DNA of 64,000 nt from Hymenobacter cellulosivorans (GTDB lineage Bacteria > Bacteroidota > Bacteroidia > Cytophagales > Hymenobacteraceae), in NCBI RefSeq assembly GCF_022919135.1, contig NZ_CP095049.1:4778501-4842500 (forward strand), in the 5' to 3' direction. Under the pieces are notes generated by a model that searched no databases, was not told where the DNA came from, and was given only the letters and a program-made list of their open reading frames with translations. The position numbers and the translations under genes were made by a program. Positions 1 to 9,014 of this stretch are shown here, one piece after another; within the stretch, counting starts at the first letter, position 1; every line of letters begins with the position of its first letter.

Positions 1-1
1 G

Positions 2-277
2 TTCGAGATTGTGGCCGCCGCCTACGGCCCTACCGGCAAGGGTCGCTACGCCCTGACCCACGCCACGGCCCTGAGTGCGTTCGGCAAGTCGCGCAGCCGC
101 ATTTACCGCAAAAATGCCTGGTTCCGGGGCTGGTTTCAGAAAATTCAGTTCCGCTGGACCGGCGAGCTGCACAACTATTCCCTGGAAATGCGCTCGGCCA
201 GCCACTACGGGCCGGGGGGCTACATTACTTATTCCATCACGCATCTGTTCGACGACCGTCGTCCCCTCGTGCCATGA
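2..277 (+). CDS. C-terminal end of a truncated eCIS-cluster protein
   Basis: The reading frame is open from the window edge (base 2) to a TGA at 275-277, so this is the last ~91 residues of a gene that begins upstream. A GTG at 11 could be read as a start, but nothing supports it. The tail is basic and aromatic-rich (WFRGWFQKIQFRW) and ends SITHLFDDRRPLVP; I do not recognise the family. The stop overlaps the ATG of the next gene (ATGA at 274-277), so the two are almost certainly translationally coupled and belong to the same injection-system operon. By position it may be another baseplate or spike component, but that is inference only. Confidence 0.55.
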   Translation, partial: FEIVAAAYGPTGKGRYALTHATALSAFGKSRSRIYRKNAWFRGWFQKIQFRWTGELHNYSLEMRSASHYGPGGYITYSITHLFDDRRPLVP

Positions 278-2790
278 GCAGTCCTTTATTCGACCAAAAC
301 CCGGCTATCTATAAGGATTTGCCCCTGGAACCGGGCGAGGACTACGCTTTTCTGCGCCACCAGGGCCTGGAAATGCTCCAGCAACTGAGCGGGCGAATCT
401 GGACCGACTACAACGTCCACGACCCGGGCATCACGATGCTGGAAGCCTTATGTTACGCCCTGACCGACCTCACAAACCGGGCGAATCAGTCGGTACCCGA
501 CCTGCTGGCTCCCGACCCACGCCAGCCCGAAGCAGCGGTCAGCAGCACCTTTACGCCGCCCCACGAGGCCTTCTCCAACCACCCCGTAACCCTGGCCGAT
601 TACAAGGCCCTGCTGCTCGACAACTTTCGGACCCAGCTTAAGAACGTCTGGATTGAGCCGCTTGAGCACGCGACGCCGCAGGAGCAGCCGGGCCAGTATC
701 AGGTGGAAGTAGTGCTGAGCAAGCCGCCGATGGACGTGTTGGCCCTGGGCCAGAACAACCGCCTGGAAGCGGCGGCTCAGCTGCGCGAGGCCGTGCTGGC
801 CGACGACATCCGGGACTTTCTGAACCTGCACCGCAACCTGGGCGAGAGTTTTACCAAAGTGGTGATTCTCAAGCCCCGCCAGGTCAGCATCAGCGGCACT
901 ATCGAGATTGAGAAGGGCTTCGCGCAGGAAGAAATTCTGGCCGAAATCCTATGGTTGATTGATTTCTACCTGGACCCGTACGTATCGCCGCAGCACCTGC
1001 AGGATCAGCGGGCGGCCGGACAACGGGTGGAGGATATTTATGCCGGGCCCCTTCTTAAAAGCTACCTGCTGCAGGAAACCGCCTTCCGGGCCCGGCACCA
1101 GCAAGTGCACCTGGCCAGTATTCTCAAGCGCCTGCTGAAGCTTCCCGGTGTGCGGGGCACCAGCGGCCTGATGCTCCGCCTCGACCAGGGCCCGGCCACG
1201 GGCGTGGTTTTACTCGAAGCGGACGAGTTTCCGGTGCTGGACGCCCGCGTCAGCCTCGCCGACCTAGTCGTAAATTACCAAGGCATGGGGCTGGACTTTG
1301 ACCGGCAGCGGGTTTTTCGGCTGTTCAAGGAGCGGGAACGGCTGGCCGACAACCGCCTGCGCAGCCGCTTGCCTGAAGAGCAGCTGCACTTTGCTCCGCC
1401 CCTGGGCGACTACCTGAATCTGAGCCACTACGAGTCGATTCAAACTGCTTTCCCGGCCATTTACGGGTTGGGCGAAGAAGGACCACCGAGCAATTCTTCC
1501 CTGCTAGCCCAGGCCCAGGCCTTGCAGCTCAAGGGCTACTTGCTGCTGTTTGAGCAGATTATGGCCAATTTCTGCGCCCAGGTAGACCACGCCAAGGATT
1601 TGCTTTCCGCCGATTCGCAGCGCACTACCTACTTTAGCCAGCCCCTGCACACGGTTCCGCGCTGGGACCTGCTGCTGGGCGACGTGCCGGCCTCCTCCCA
1701 CGAGATTCTGCACGATGCTACCAGCTACCAGCGGCGGCGCGAGCAGCAGAGCCCGACCACGGCCGATACCCGCTACCAGCGCACCCTGCGCCGCTCGTTG
1801 CGGGAGCAGCCGGATGAGTTTCTGGAGCGCCGCAACGCTTTTTTGGTGCATTTGCTGGCCCGGTTTGGCTACAGCATCAGTCCCTACCAGCCTTTGCTCA
1901 GCCAGGCCCGCGCCATCAACCAGTACGCCATCAGAACGCGGGAACAGCTGCTGCGCTACCTTTCGGCGGCTACCTACCACCGGGGCGCGGCGCGCTTCGA
2001 GGTCACGCTGCCGGGCCTAGCCGAGGCGCACGAAACCTCGGGCCTGGAATTTTTCCTGTATCTGCTCACCGGCGTTGAGTATGTTGAACTGAAAATAGCC
2101 CGGCAGCTTACCCTGGCTCAGCTGGAGGCCCGGGTACATCTTTCAGCCCGCGGAACCGGTCCCGAGCCCGCCGCCCAGCTGCTGGTGCAGGGCGACGTGC
2201 CCGATTTTGCGGCATTTCTGCGGCTGATGCAGCAGGCCCGCACCACGGCCCCCACCCGCCTGACCCCCACCTCGGTGCACCTTGCGCTGGGTGGTAAAAC
2301 CGTGGCCCTGAGCTTGCGCCGGAAGTTGCCGCGCGTGGCCCGGGTGGGCGTGGTGCAGTGGGTGCAGCGGTATTTTCAGAACCTGGACGAGCAGCTGGAA
2401 CGCTTCTACCTGCTGGACCACGTGCTGCTGCGGCCCGCCGACGATACCGACGCCCCTGCTACGGGCAAACCCGAACCCGGCTTTTTCCAGTACCAGGCCA
2501 CGCTGGTCTTGCCCTCCTTCACGCGGCGGTTCAGCCTCAAGACCGAAGCCAAGGACCACCGCTCGACCTACTCCTACCGGGAGTATTTCCAACACCTGGT
2601 GCAGCAGAATGCTCCGGCCCACCTGCTGGTAAACGTGCTGTGGCTCAGCTATGAGGAACTGCGAGCCTGGGAAACGCTGTACCTGGAGTTCCGGGCGGCC
2701 CTGCAGCGCCACAATTCGGCGGCGCGGGTGCAGCCCCAGCAGCAGCTGACGGCTTTTTTACGGCGCCATCTGGCGGCCCACACCTACTAG
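274..2790 (+). CDS. eCIS baseplate-type protein (Afp12 / baseplate J-like)
   Basis: This 838-residue protein has no signal peptide or membrane segment. Its N-terminus carries WTDYNVHDPGITMLEALCYA (about residues 46-65). I know this DYNVHDPG-type block from baseplate-J-like and Afp11/Afp12-like proteins of phage-tail-derived injection systems. The rest is alpha/beta without further motifs I can name. It overlaps the upstream gene by four bases and is followed 12 bases later by the tape-measure gene, then the AAA+ ATPase. This order matches the end of Afp/PVC-type clusters (baseplate, tape measure, ATPase). The protein would form part of the baseplate wedge connecting spike and sheath. The cluster assignment is firm from the neighbours; whether this is the Afp11 or Afp12 counterpart is not resolved. 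Confidence 0.65.
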   Translation: MSSPLFDQNPAIYKDLPLEPGEDYAFLRHQGLEMLQQLSGRIWTDYNVHDPGITMLEALCYALTDLTNRANQSVPDLLAPDPRQPEAAVSSTFTPPHEAFSNHPVTLADYKALLLDNFRTQLKNVWIEPLEHATPQEQPGQYQVEVVLSKPPMDVLALGQNNRLEAAAQLREAVLADDIRDFLNLHRNLGESFTKVVILKPRQVSISGTIEIEKGFAQEEILAEILWLIDFYLDPYVSPQHLQDQRAAGQRVEDIYAGPLLKSYLLQETAFRARHQQVHLASILKRLLKLPGVRGTSGLMLRLDQGPATGVVLLEADEFPVLDARVSLADLVVNYQGMGLDFDRQRVFRLFKERERLADNRLRSRLPEEQLHFAPPLGDYLNLSHYESIQTAFPAIYGLGEEGPPSNSSLLAQAQALQLKGYLLLFEQIMANFCAQVDHAKDLLSADSQRTTYFSQPLHTVPRWDLLLGDVPASSHEILHDATSYQRRREQQSPTTADTRYQRTLRRSLREQPDEFLERRNAFLVHLLARFGYSISPYQPLLSQARAINQYAIRTREQLLRYLSAATYHRGAARFEVTLPGLAEAHETSGLEFFLYLLTGVEYVELKIARQLTLAQLEARVHLSARGTGPEPAAQLLVQGDVPDFAAFLRLMQQARTTAPTRLTPTSVHLALGGKTVALSLRRKLPRVARVGVVQWVQRYFQNLDEQLERFYLLDHVLLRPADDTDAPATGKPEPGFFQYQATLVLPSFTRRFSLKTEAKDHRSTYSYREYFQHLVQQNAPAHLLVNVLWLSYEELRAWETLYLEFRAALQRHNSAARVQPQQQLTAFLRRHLAAHTY

Positions 2791-2802
2791 GCCCGCGCTT
2801 CT

Positions 2803-5800
2803 ATGTCCCGGCAGCCCCACGCCATTCAGCAGCTTCGCTTCGAGCTTGCGTCAGATAACTCCCAACTGGCGCCCCGGCTGCAGGACCGAGTCAGCAGCCT
2901 GTACCGACACCAGTTGGAGGCGCTGCTTGGGGAAGAATTGTCGCACAACTGCCCGCCCGACCTGCTGCTGACCTTGCCTGAGCTAGTGCTGGACCTGGGA
3001 AGCATTGCCGACAGCCAGTTGGAAAACGAGTTGCCGGCCCGGCTGCGGCAGGCCTTATACGCGGCGCTGGGCCCGGAATTGCAGCGCCGGGCCACCCAGG
3101 CCCATTTTGAGCCGAAGCAGGCCGCCGGGGCGCTGGGCGTGCTGCCTTTTTTTCTGGCGCACGGCTACTTGCCCTGGCAAACCGACGCCAGCCATTTTTC
3201 CCTGGCCGAAGCCGTATTGCAGGCGCTCAACCAGACGCCGGTCGAATTTCGCAGCTTGCTCCGCCGCCTTGGCCAGCAGGAATCGGTGCGGCAGCGGCTG
3301 GTGCGACAGCTGCGCCCAGATCATCTGCAGCGCCTGATTGGCCTGCTGGAGCCCACGCACGCGCTGCTGATTCAGGCCTACATTCAGGAAACCATTCGGG
3401 CCCAGGAAGCGCAGCGCCTGGCCCCAGTGCGCGACGCCGACCTGCAGCAGGTGGTGTACGAGCTGGTGCTGACCGACTTGCTTATCAGCCGCAGCACGCA
3501 GTTCAACCGCCGCACCTTTGTGGAAAGCCAGATTCGGCGGCTGGCGGCCCGCTTCAACCTGACCTTCGAGGGGCTACTGCGCCGCTTGGTCGTCTTGTCG
3601 CAGAAGCCGCTGCCGTTTTCGGCCCAATCGTCCTTGCCCGGCATTCTGCGCTCTATTTATCAGGATATTTCGACCAAAGCGCCCAGTAGCCCCACCCCTC
3701 CGCACGTCGCGCCGCCCCCGGCCAGTACGGCTGGCCGCCCAGTCGTGGCGGTGGTTACGGAGGCAGCCGAAGCGGCCGCCGCCCCGCTGGAAATGCTGAT
3801 TTACTTTCTCCGCCACGAGTCGCTGCCTTACTGGGCCGGGGCCCGCCGCACCGCCACCGATCTGCGGGCTACTTTCAGCACCGTGCTGCAGCAGGGGTGG
3901 GAAGCGTTGGTGAGTGTGGTGCGCCAGGCCGGTCCCCAACCGGCCGCCGCGACGCTGGCCCGCCGCTTTCCGACCGACCTGCTGCAGCAGGTGGTTCGGC
4001 TGGCGGTGCCGGGGCAGGTGCGGCCTTTTCTGGCCGTGCTGGCTGAGCATCGTCAGGTGGCCGCGCTACACTTCGGGGCGGCGGCAGCTCAGCAACAATT
4101 ATGGGAGAAGTCCTTCCAGTACCTGCTACCCCATAAGCCGACGCCGTTCAACAGTCAGCATTTCAGCCGCTGGCTGGCCCGGCAGTTGTCCGTGGCCGGT
4201 CCGGAGCCGGCCGTGCTGGCCGCGGGTGCACAGGCTACGGCAAGCGTTGGGCCACCGACTTTGGGGCCGGCCGCTGGCTCCTTGCAAACCATCAGCCCCC
4301 CGGCTGGGAGCCGGAAAGAGCTCCGGGACCAGCCTTTGCCCATTTTGCTTCCTCTCAATACGACAGAGGGCGCTGCGTACGATGCCCTCGGCCGAGAGGT
4401 CCTTGTCGCGCCGCAACGCCAGCCGCTGGGTGCCACCGGTATCTTCCCCAGCGGCCCTTATTCAGCGGCCTCCAATCAGGCGCTGGCAAACAGTCCTTTA
4501 GCACCTGCTGCCTCCCCGCTGGCAGCCAGGTCTGACGGGCTGGCTCAACCGGCTAGCTTGCCAGCCGGTCAGCGCCCTTCTCCGGCGGCCCCAACCAGCT
4601 ATTCCAGCTCGGAGCTGCCGGACAGGCACCTAGTGAGTGAGCTTTCGACTGCCCAAATAGCAAACCGCCTAGTACCATCCGCCCTATCAGCGCCCCAGAG
4701 TTTGGGGGCCGCTGGCTATGCGGACCGTACCACTGCGGCGCTGGCAGAGCAGCGCCCAAACCAACCGTATGTTGGACATTCGGGAACCTCTTTGGCTGCT
4801 ACGGCCGGCCACACCGCTACCACCGGATTCTTTCCCGGTCATTCAACCGGGGGTGCGGGTGCCCTATCTCAAGCCAGTCCTGCGGCGGTTGCTTCCGGCA
4901 CTATAGAGCCCTTTTTCGCAAACGTGGAGTCGGGGAGGTCAGCAGCGGGCTACGCAATGGCCGCTGATTACGGCACGACAGTCGCTGCTAAAGAACTGAC
5001 CCTAAACCAAGTACCCGGAGCCGGACCGGAACAGCTGCCGCTTCACCAGTGGCCACTCCCGGTAAGCCGCGGCATGGTGCACCAATACCTGCGGGCGGGC
5101 GACGCGGTGCTGGTAGCGGCCCGCTTATCGGGCCATGCCATCCGGCAGTTGCTACGTCATCTTATTGAACAAGGCGACGCCGAAACCCTGGCATTTCTGC
5201 GTATTTACCCGACTCAGGCGCTGGCGCAGCAGCGCCTCTCGGCGCTGCTCGACTTCGACCTGCTGCTTCGGCTGCGCGACGTGGCACCGGCCCGGGCAAA
5301 CCGGGCACGGCACCTGTGGGAGCCGGTGGTTCAGGTTTTCGGCACCCAGAACCGGAGCGGAGCTTCTGTCGTAACTCCCCGGCTCCGCCGCCTGGTACAA
5401 GCCGTGTATTACCGGTTTACGCTGACCGACCACCGGCTTTCTGCCCCAGCTCAGCAGCGGGAAACCCGCCGGATGGCTGCCGCCCACAACCTGTCGTGGG
5501 CGGCTGTGCTGCGCACGATGCGCCAACTGGCTACCCAACATCCCAACCTGGCCCGGGAGCCGCTTTTCAACCAGGTTTTTCTGGTGGCTCCTTCCAGGCC
5601 CGCGCCAGCCGCGCCGCGCCCCACGCTTAGTCACTCCGTATTCGTGAGCCCGGGCAGAAAACGGCCGGCGTTTAGCTCCGGGAAGTCGGGTGCCGGCATA
5701 CCGGCCTCTGCTGCTTCCGCTGCTTCAGCCACTTTCCAGAGCTCGGCCAATGGGTTTCCCAATCCGGCCCCCGCTTACGAGGCAGCTCCCGGCGCGGCTA

Positions 5801-7584
5801 CGGTGCCTCCGCTGCTGACCATTGCCATGCAGGACCTGGTGTTTCACTTCCTGCGCCACGGCCAGCTGCCGTGGTGGCAACCCACGGCCGTAACCTTACC
5901 CGAGCTGCGCCGGCATCTGGCCCAGCTCGTGCGGGCGCGGGCGGCTCAAGTTCAGACTTTTTTGGCCAGTCACGCGGCCGAGCCCGCCGTGCGGCAGCGC
6001 TTGGCCCAGTTGGCCGATTTTGCTACGCTTACCCAGCTTACAACGGCCACCGGGCCGAGTTCCGGCCGGGGGACGAGTATTCGGCGGGCATTGCTGGCGC
6101 TGGAGCAGGCCGTGCCCCACACCTCCCAGTACACCGCGGAGCAGTTCCGGCTTTTTCTCAAGGAAACGTACCTGCTTTTCCACTTCTCCCTGGCCCAATC
6201 ATCGGCTATACCGGCGCTTCGCGTGGTGCGGCAGCTGGCAGCAAGCTACGGCCTAAGCTGGAAGAGCATGCTGCACCTCATCGACGAACTAAGCCAGCAG
6301 CAGCCGGTCCTGGCCGCGGAACCGTTTTTTGCCTGGCTGCTCGGGGCGCAGGAAGCCGAGGAACAACGGCGCCACAACCGCCGCCCGATCATTGCCCGGG
6401 CGCGCCAGGCTGCCGCCCAGCCGCCACAGACTACGTCCGGCACACGTCCGGCCTATTCTGCGCTTTATGACGGGCTGGAGCACTACCTGCAAACCGGCAA
6501 GCTGCCCCACCCAACGCCCGGCGGCGCGGCCGGGAGCGTAGCCAGCCTCTGGACGACTTTTCTGCGGCCCGCAAACCGGGCCCTGCTACTACGAATCCGG
6601 CCGTACCTGACGCTGAGCGTAGTGCGGGAGCGGGTGGCCGGCAGCGTTAGCCAGGACCAGTTTTTTACTCTGCTGCGACGCCTGTATCCGGTGCATTTCC
6701 GCATTCTGGCCGCCCCGCTGCACGACTGGCTGGCCCTGGCTGCACAAGGTGTGGTGCGCCTGGGCAGCCAAGCGGCGGCGCTATGGGAACTGGTACTGAC
6801 GGCGGTGGAAACCACGGCGGCGGCCCGCTTTCATACCGAGCTGCTGCTGAGCCGCCTGTTGGCCGCCGAAACCACGCTGGGGAAGCAGCAGGCGCCAGCG
6901 GCGCGCGGGGCTTCGGTAGCGGGCATCATCCTGCGGCAGGCGGGCCGGGCCGGACTACCGTTCCGGAGCCGGCTGCCGGCGCTGCTGCAACACCTGGACA
7001 CCACGGCCCGCCTGGCCGACCGGCAGAAGGCCGCCGCGGCAGTGGCTCCGGCAACGGTAGAAGCGCCCGAAGTACCGGCCCTGGCCACGGCTTATATTAC
7101 CAATGCCGGGCTGGTGCTGCTCTGGCCGTTTCTGACCATGCTCTTCGACCGGCTGGGCTACCTCGAAAACCGCCAGTTTAAGTCAATTGAGGAGGCGTAC
7201 CGGGCCGTGCATCTGCTGCAATTTCTGGCTACCGGGGCCGAAGATTTTCCCGAGTACATGCTGGTGCTCAACAAGCTGCTCTGCGGCGTGCAACAAACCC
7301 AGCCCGTGGTGCGGGAACTAGCCCTGACCGACGAGGAAAAAGAAACCGGCCACGGCTTGCTCGGGGCCGTTATCAGCCGCTGGGAAATTTTAAAGAAAAC
7401 CAGCGTGGCGGGCTTGCGCGAGACTTTTCTGGCCCGCAACGGCCGCCTTGACTGGCAGGACGACAAAGTATTACTCACCGTGGAAACCAAGGCCTTCGAC
7501 ATGCTGCTCGACCAGCGTCCCTGGTCCATTGCCGTTATCCGCCTGCCCTGGATGCAGCTTCCTCTTTACGTAACATGGCGCTAA
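2803..7584 (+). CDS. Contractile injection system tape-measure protein
   Basis: This 1593-residue protein matches the CIS tape-measure family (CIS_TMP). The N-terminal ~110 residues (IQQLRFELASDNS start) and the last ~170 residues (starting ITNAGLVLLWPFLTMLFDRL, about 1427) are the characteristic ends. In between are several helical modules, each opening with a similar block of the form FLxxGxLPWW: about residues 112-125, 331-344, 1010-1025 and, more degenerate, 1224-1238. A low-complexity stretch rich in Ala, Pro, Ser and Gly (roughly 470-760) separates the first and second halves. In this family the protein sets tube length and is thought to occupy the tube lumen. It sits 12 bases after the baseplate gene, and its last codons overlap the start of the ATPase gene (ATGGCGCTAA, 7575-7584). 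Confidence 0.85.
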   Translation: MSRQPHAIQQLRFELASDNSQLAPRLQDRVSSLYRHQLEALLGEELSHNCPPDLLLTLPELVLDLGSIADSQLENELPARLRQALYAALGPELQRRATQAHFEPKQAAGALGVLPFFLAHGYLPWQTDASHFSLAEAVLQALNQTPVEFRSLLRRLGQQESVRQRLVRQLRPDHLQRLIGLLEPTHALLIQAYIQETIRAQEAQRLAPVRDADLQQVVYELVLTDLLISRSTQFNRRTFVESQIRRLAARFNLTFEGLLRRLVVLSQKPLPFSAQSSLPGILRSIYQDISTKAPSSPTPPHVAPPPASTAGRPVVAVVTEAAEAAAAPLEMLIYFLRHESLPYWAGARRTATDLRATFSTVLQQGWEALVSVVRQAGPQPAAATLARRFPTDLLQQVVRLAVPGQVRPFLAVLAEHRQVAALHFGAAAAQQQLWEKSFQYLLPHKPTPFNSQHFSRWLARQLSVAGPEPAVLAAGAQATASVGPPTLGPAAGSLQTISPPAGSRKELRDQPLPILLPLNTTEGAAYDALGREVLVAPQRQPLGATGIFPSGPYSAASNQALANSPLAPAASPLAARSDGLAQPASLPAGQRPSPAAPTSYSSSELPDRHLVSELSTAQIANRLVPSALSAPQSLGAAGYADRTTAALAEQRPNQPYVGHSGTSLAATAGHTATTGFFPGHSTGGAGALSQASPAAVASGTIEPFFANVESGRSAAGYAMAADYGTTVAAKELTLNQVPGAGPEQLPLHQWPLPVSRGMVHQYLRAGDAVLVAARLSGHAIRQLLRHLIEQGDAETLAFLRIYPTQALAQQRLSALLDFDLLLRLRDVAPARANRARHLWEPVVQVFGTQNRSGASVVTPRLRRLVQAVYYRFTLTDHRLSAPAQQRETRRMAAAHNLSWAAVLRTMRQLATQHPNLAREPLFNQVFLVAPSRPAPAAPRPTLSHSVFVSPGRKRPAFSSGKSGAGIPASAASAASATFQSSANGFPNPAPAYEAAPGAATVPPLLTIAMQDLVFHFLRHGQLPWWQPTAVTLPELRRHLAQLVRARAAQVQTFLASHAAEPAVRQRLAQLADFATLTQLTTATGPSSGRGTSIRRALLALEQAVPHTSQYTAEQFRLFLKETYLLFHFSLAQSSAIPALRVVRQLAASYGLSWKSMLHLIDELSQQQPVLAAEPFFAWLLGAQEAEEQRRHNRRPIIARARQAAAQPPQTTSGTRPAYSALYDGLEHYLQTGKLPHPTPGGAAGSVASLWTTFLRPANRALLLRIRPYLTLSVVRERVAGSVSQDQFFTLLRRLYPVHFRILAAPLHDWLALAAQGVVRLGSQAAALWELVLTAVETTAAARFHTELLLSRLLAAETTLGKQQAPAARGASVAGIILRQAGRAGLPFRSRLPALLQHLDTTARLADRQKAAAAVAPATVEAPEVPALATAYITNAGLVLLWPFLTMLFDRLGYLENRQFKSIEEAYRAVHLLQFLATGAEDFPEYMLVLNKLLCGVQQTQPVVRELALTDEEKETGHGLLGAVISRWEILKKTSVAGLRETFLARNGRLDWQDDKVLLTVETKAFDMLLDQRPWSIAVIRLPWMQLPLYVTWR

Positions 7585-8936
7585 CCTCTACCCTTTCTCC
7601 GACGGCCGTGGCTGCCACCGGGGCTACCCTGGCCCGGGAGCTCGACTGGCTCACGCACGTACTTGAAGCCCGCCTGCACCACTTTTTCGAGAACAGCACC
7701 GACCCGCTCCCCGTGTTCCCGGCCCCGGAGCTTGTCATGCCCGACGACTTCTACGCCCAGCTCGTCAGCCGGCACGCGCTGGCCTGGGCCGACCGGCTGG
7801 TACTAGCCCTGGCCCTGGCGCCCCACCTGCGGCCCCAGGCGCTGGACGCGCTGTTTATCCGCAACAGCACCTACGACCGGGGCTTTACCGAGTTTGGGGG
7901 CCTGAAAGGCAAAAATCATAGCGGCTTTCTGCCCACTGGCGAAACAGCGCTGTTTCTGCTGGCTGGGCCCGACCTGGCTCAGCGTCTGACCTACCACAGC
8001 ACCCTCTGGCACCATTCGCCGCTGGGCCGGGCCCAACTCGTGCAGCTAGGCACCACCGAAGCCGGGGAGCCGGCCCTAAGCGGGGCCCTCACGGTACCGG
8101 CCGATACGCTGGCCTTGCTCACGACCGGGCAGCCGCCCCGCCCCGACTACAGCCCCGACTTTCCGGCCAAGCGCGTCAGCACCACCCTGGAGTGGACCGA
8201 CCTGGTGCTGGACCACCACGTGCAGGAACAGCTGCTAGAAATGCGGGTGTGGCTGGAAAACCAGGACGAGCTGCTGCGACGCCCCCACTTGCGCCGCCAC
8301 CTCAAGCCGGGCTACCGGGCTCTGTTTTACGGCCCGCCCGGCACGGGTAAAACCCTTACGGCCTGTTTGCTGGGCAACATCACCGGCCACGAAGTCTACC
8401 GCATCGACCTGTCGATGGTCGTGTCGAAGTTTATCGGGGAAACCGAGAAAAACCTGGGCCGGGTGTTTGATCTGGCCGAGCACCGCCGCTGGATCCTGTT
8501 TTTTGACGAGGCCGATGCCCTGTTTGGCAAGCGCACCGCCACGTCCTCGTCCAACGACCGGTATGCCAACCAGGAAGTGGCCTACCTGCTGCAGCGCATC
8601 GAGGACTTTCCCGGCATCATCGTGCTGTCGTCGAACCTGAAAGCCAACCTCGACGAAGCCTTTGCCCGCCGCTTCCAAGCCATGATTCACTTTCTGGCTC
8701 CCAAACCTACCGAGCGGGAACGGCTCTGGCGCCAGGCCTTTGCCGCCCCGCTGCAGCTAGCCGACGACGTGAATTTTCGCGACCTGGCCGAAGAGTACAG
8801 TCTTACCGGCGGGGCCATTATTAACGTGCTGCGCTACTGCGTGCTCCACACCCTGCAGCCGGCCCGGTCCATTACCCGCGCCGACATTGTGCGGGGCGTG
8901 CAACGCGAAGTAGCCAAGGACGGCAAAACTCTTTGA
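7575..8936 (+). CDS. AAA+ ATPase of the contractile injection system (Afp15-like)
   Basis: This 453-residue protein has a unique ~200-residue N-terminal region followed by a classical AAA+ core. Walker A is GPPGTGKT (about residues 253-260), Walker B is ILFFDEADALFGKR (about 306-319), and a sensor/arginine-finger region reads ANLDEAFARRF. The C-terminal lid includes YSLTGGAIINVLRY. The Afp15/PVC15 ATPase family is required for assembly of eCIS particles and has this architecture. The ATG overlaps the end of the tape-measure gene by ten bases, so expression should be coupled. The protein is cytosolic. The ATPase call is very secure; the eCIS role rests on the tape-measure gene next to it. Confidence 0.88.
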   Translation: MALTSTLSPTAVAATGATLARELDWLTHVLEARLHHFFENSTDPLPVFPAPELVMPDDFYAQLVSRHALAWADRLVLALALAPHLRPQALDALFIRNSTYDRGFTEFGGLKGKNHSGFLPTGETALFLLAGPDLAQRLTYHSTLWHHSPLGRAQLVQLGTTEAGEPALSGALTVPADTLALLTTGQPPRPDYSPDFPAKRVSTTLEWTDLVLDHHVQEQLLEMRVWLENQDELLRRPHLRRHLKPGYRALFYGPPGTGKTLTACLLGNITGHEVYRIDLSMVVSKFIGETEKNLGRVFDLAEHRRWILFFDEADALFGKRTATSSSNDRYANQEVAYLLQRIEDFPGIIVLSSNLKANLDEAFARRFQAMIHFLAPKPTERERLWRQAFAAPLQLADDVNFRDLAEEYSLTGGAIINVLRYCVLHTLQPARSITRADIVRGVQREVAKDGKTL

Positions 8937-9014
8937 TTATGCTTGTTGCTCCCCAAGCAGTACGTTTCCAACGGGCCCGCCAAGTTGCCCGGTTACCTTT
9001 AGCGACCTAGCCTC

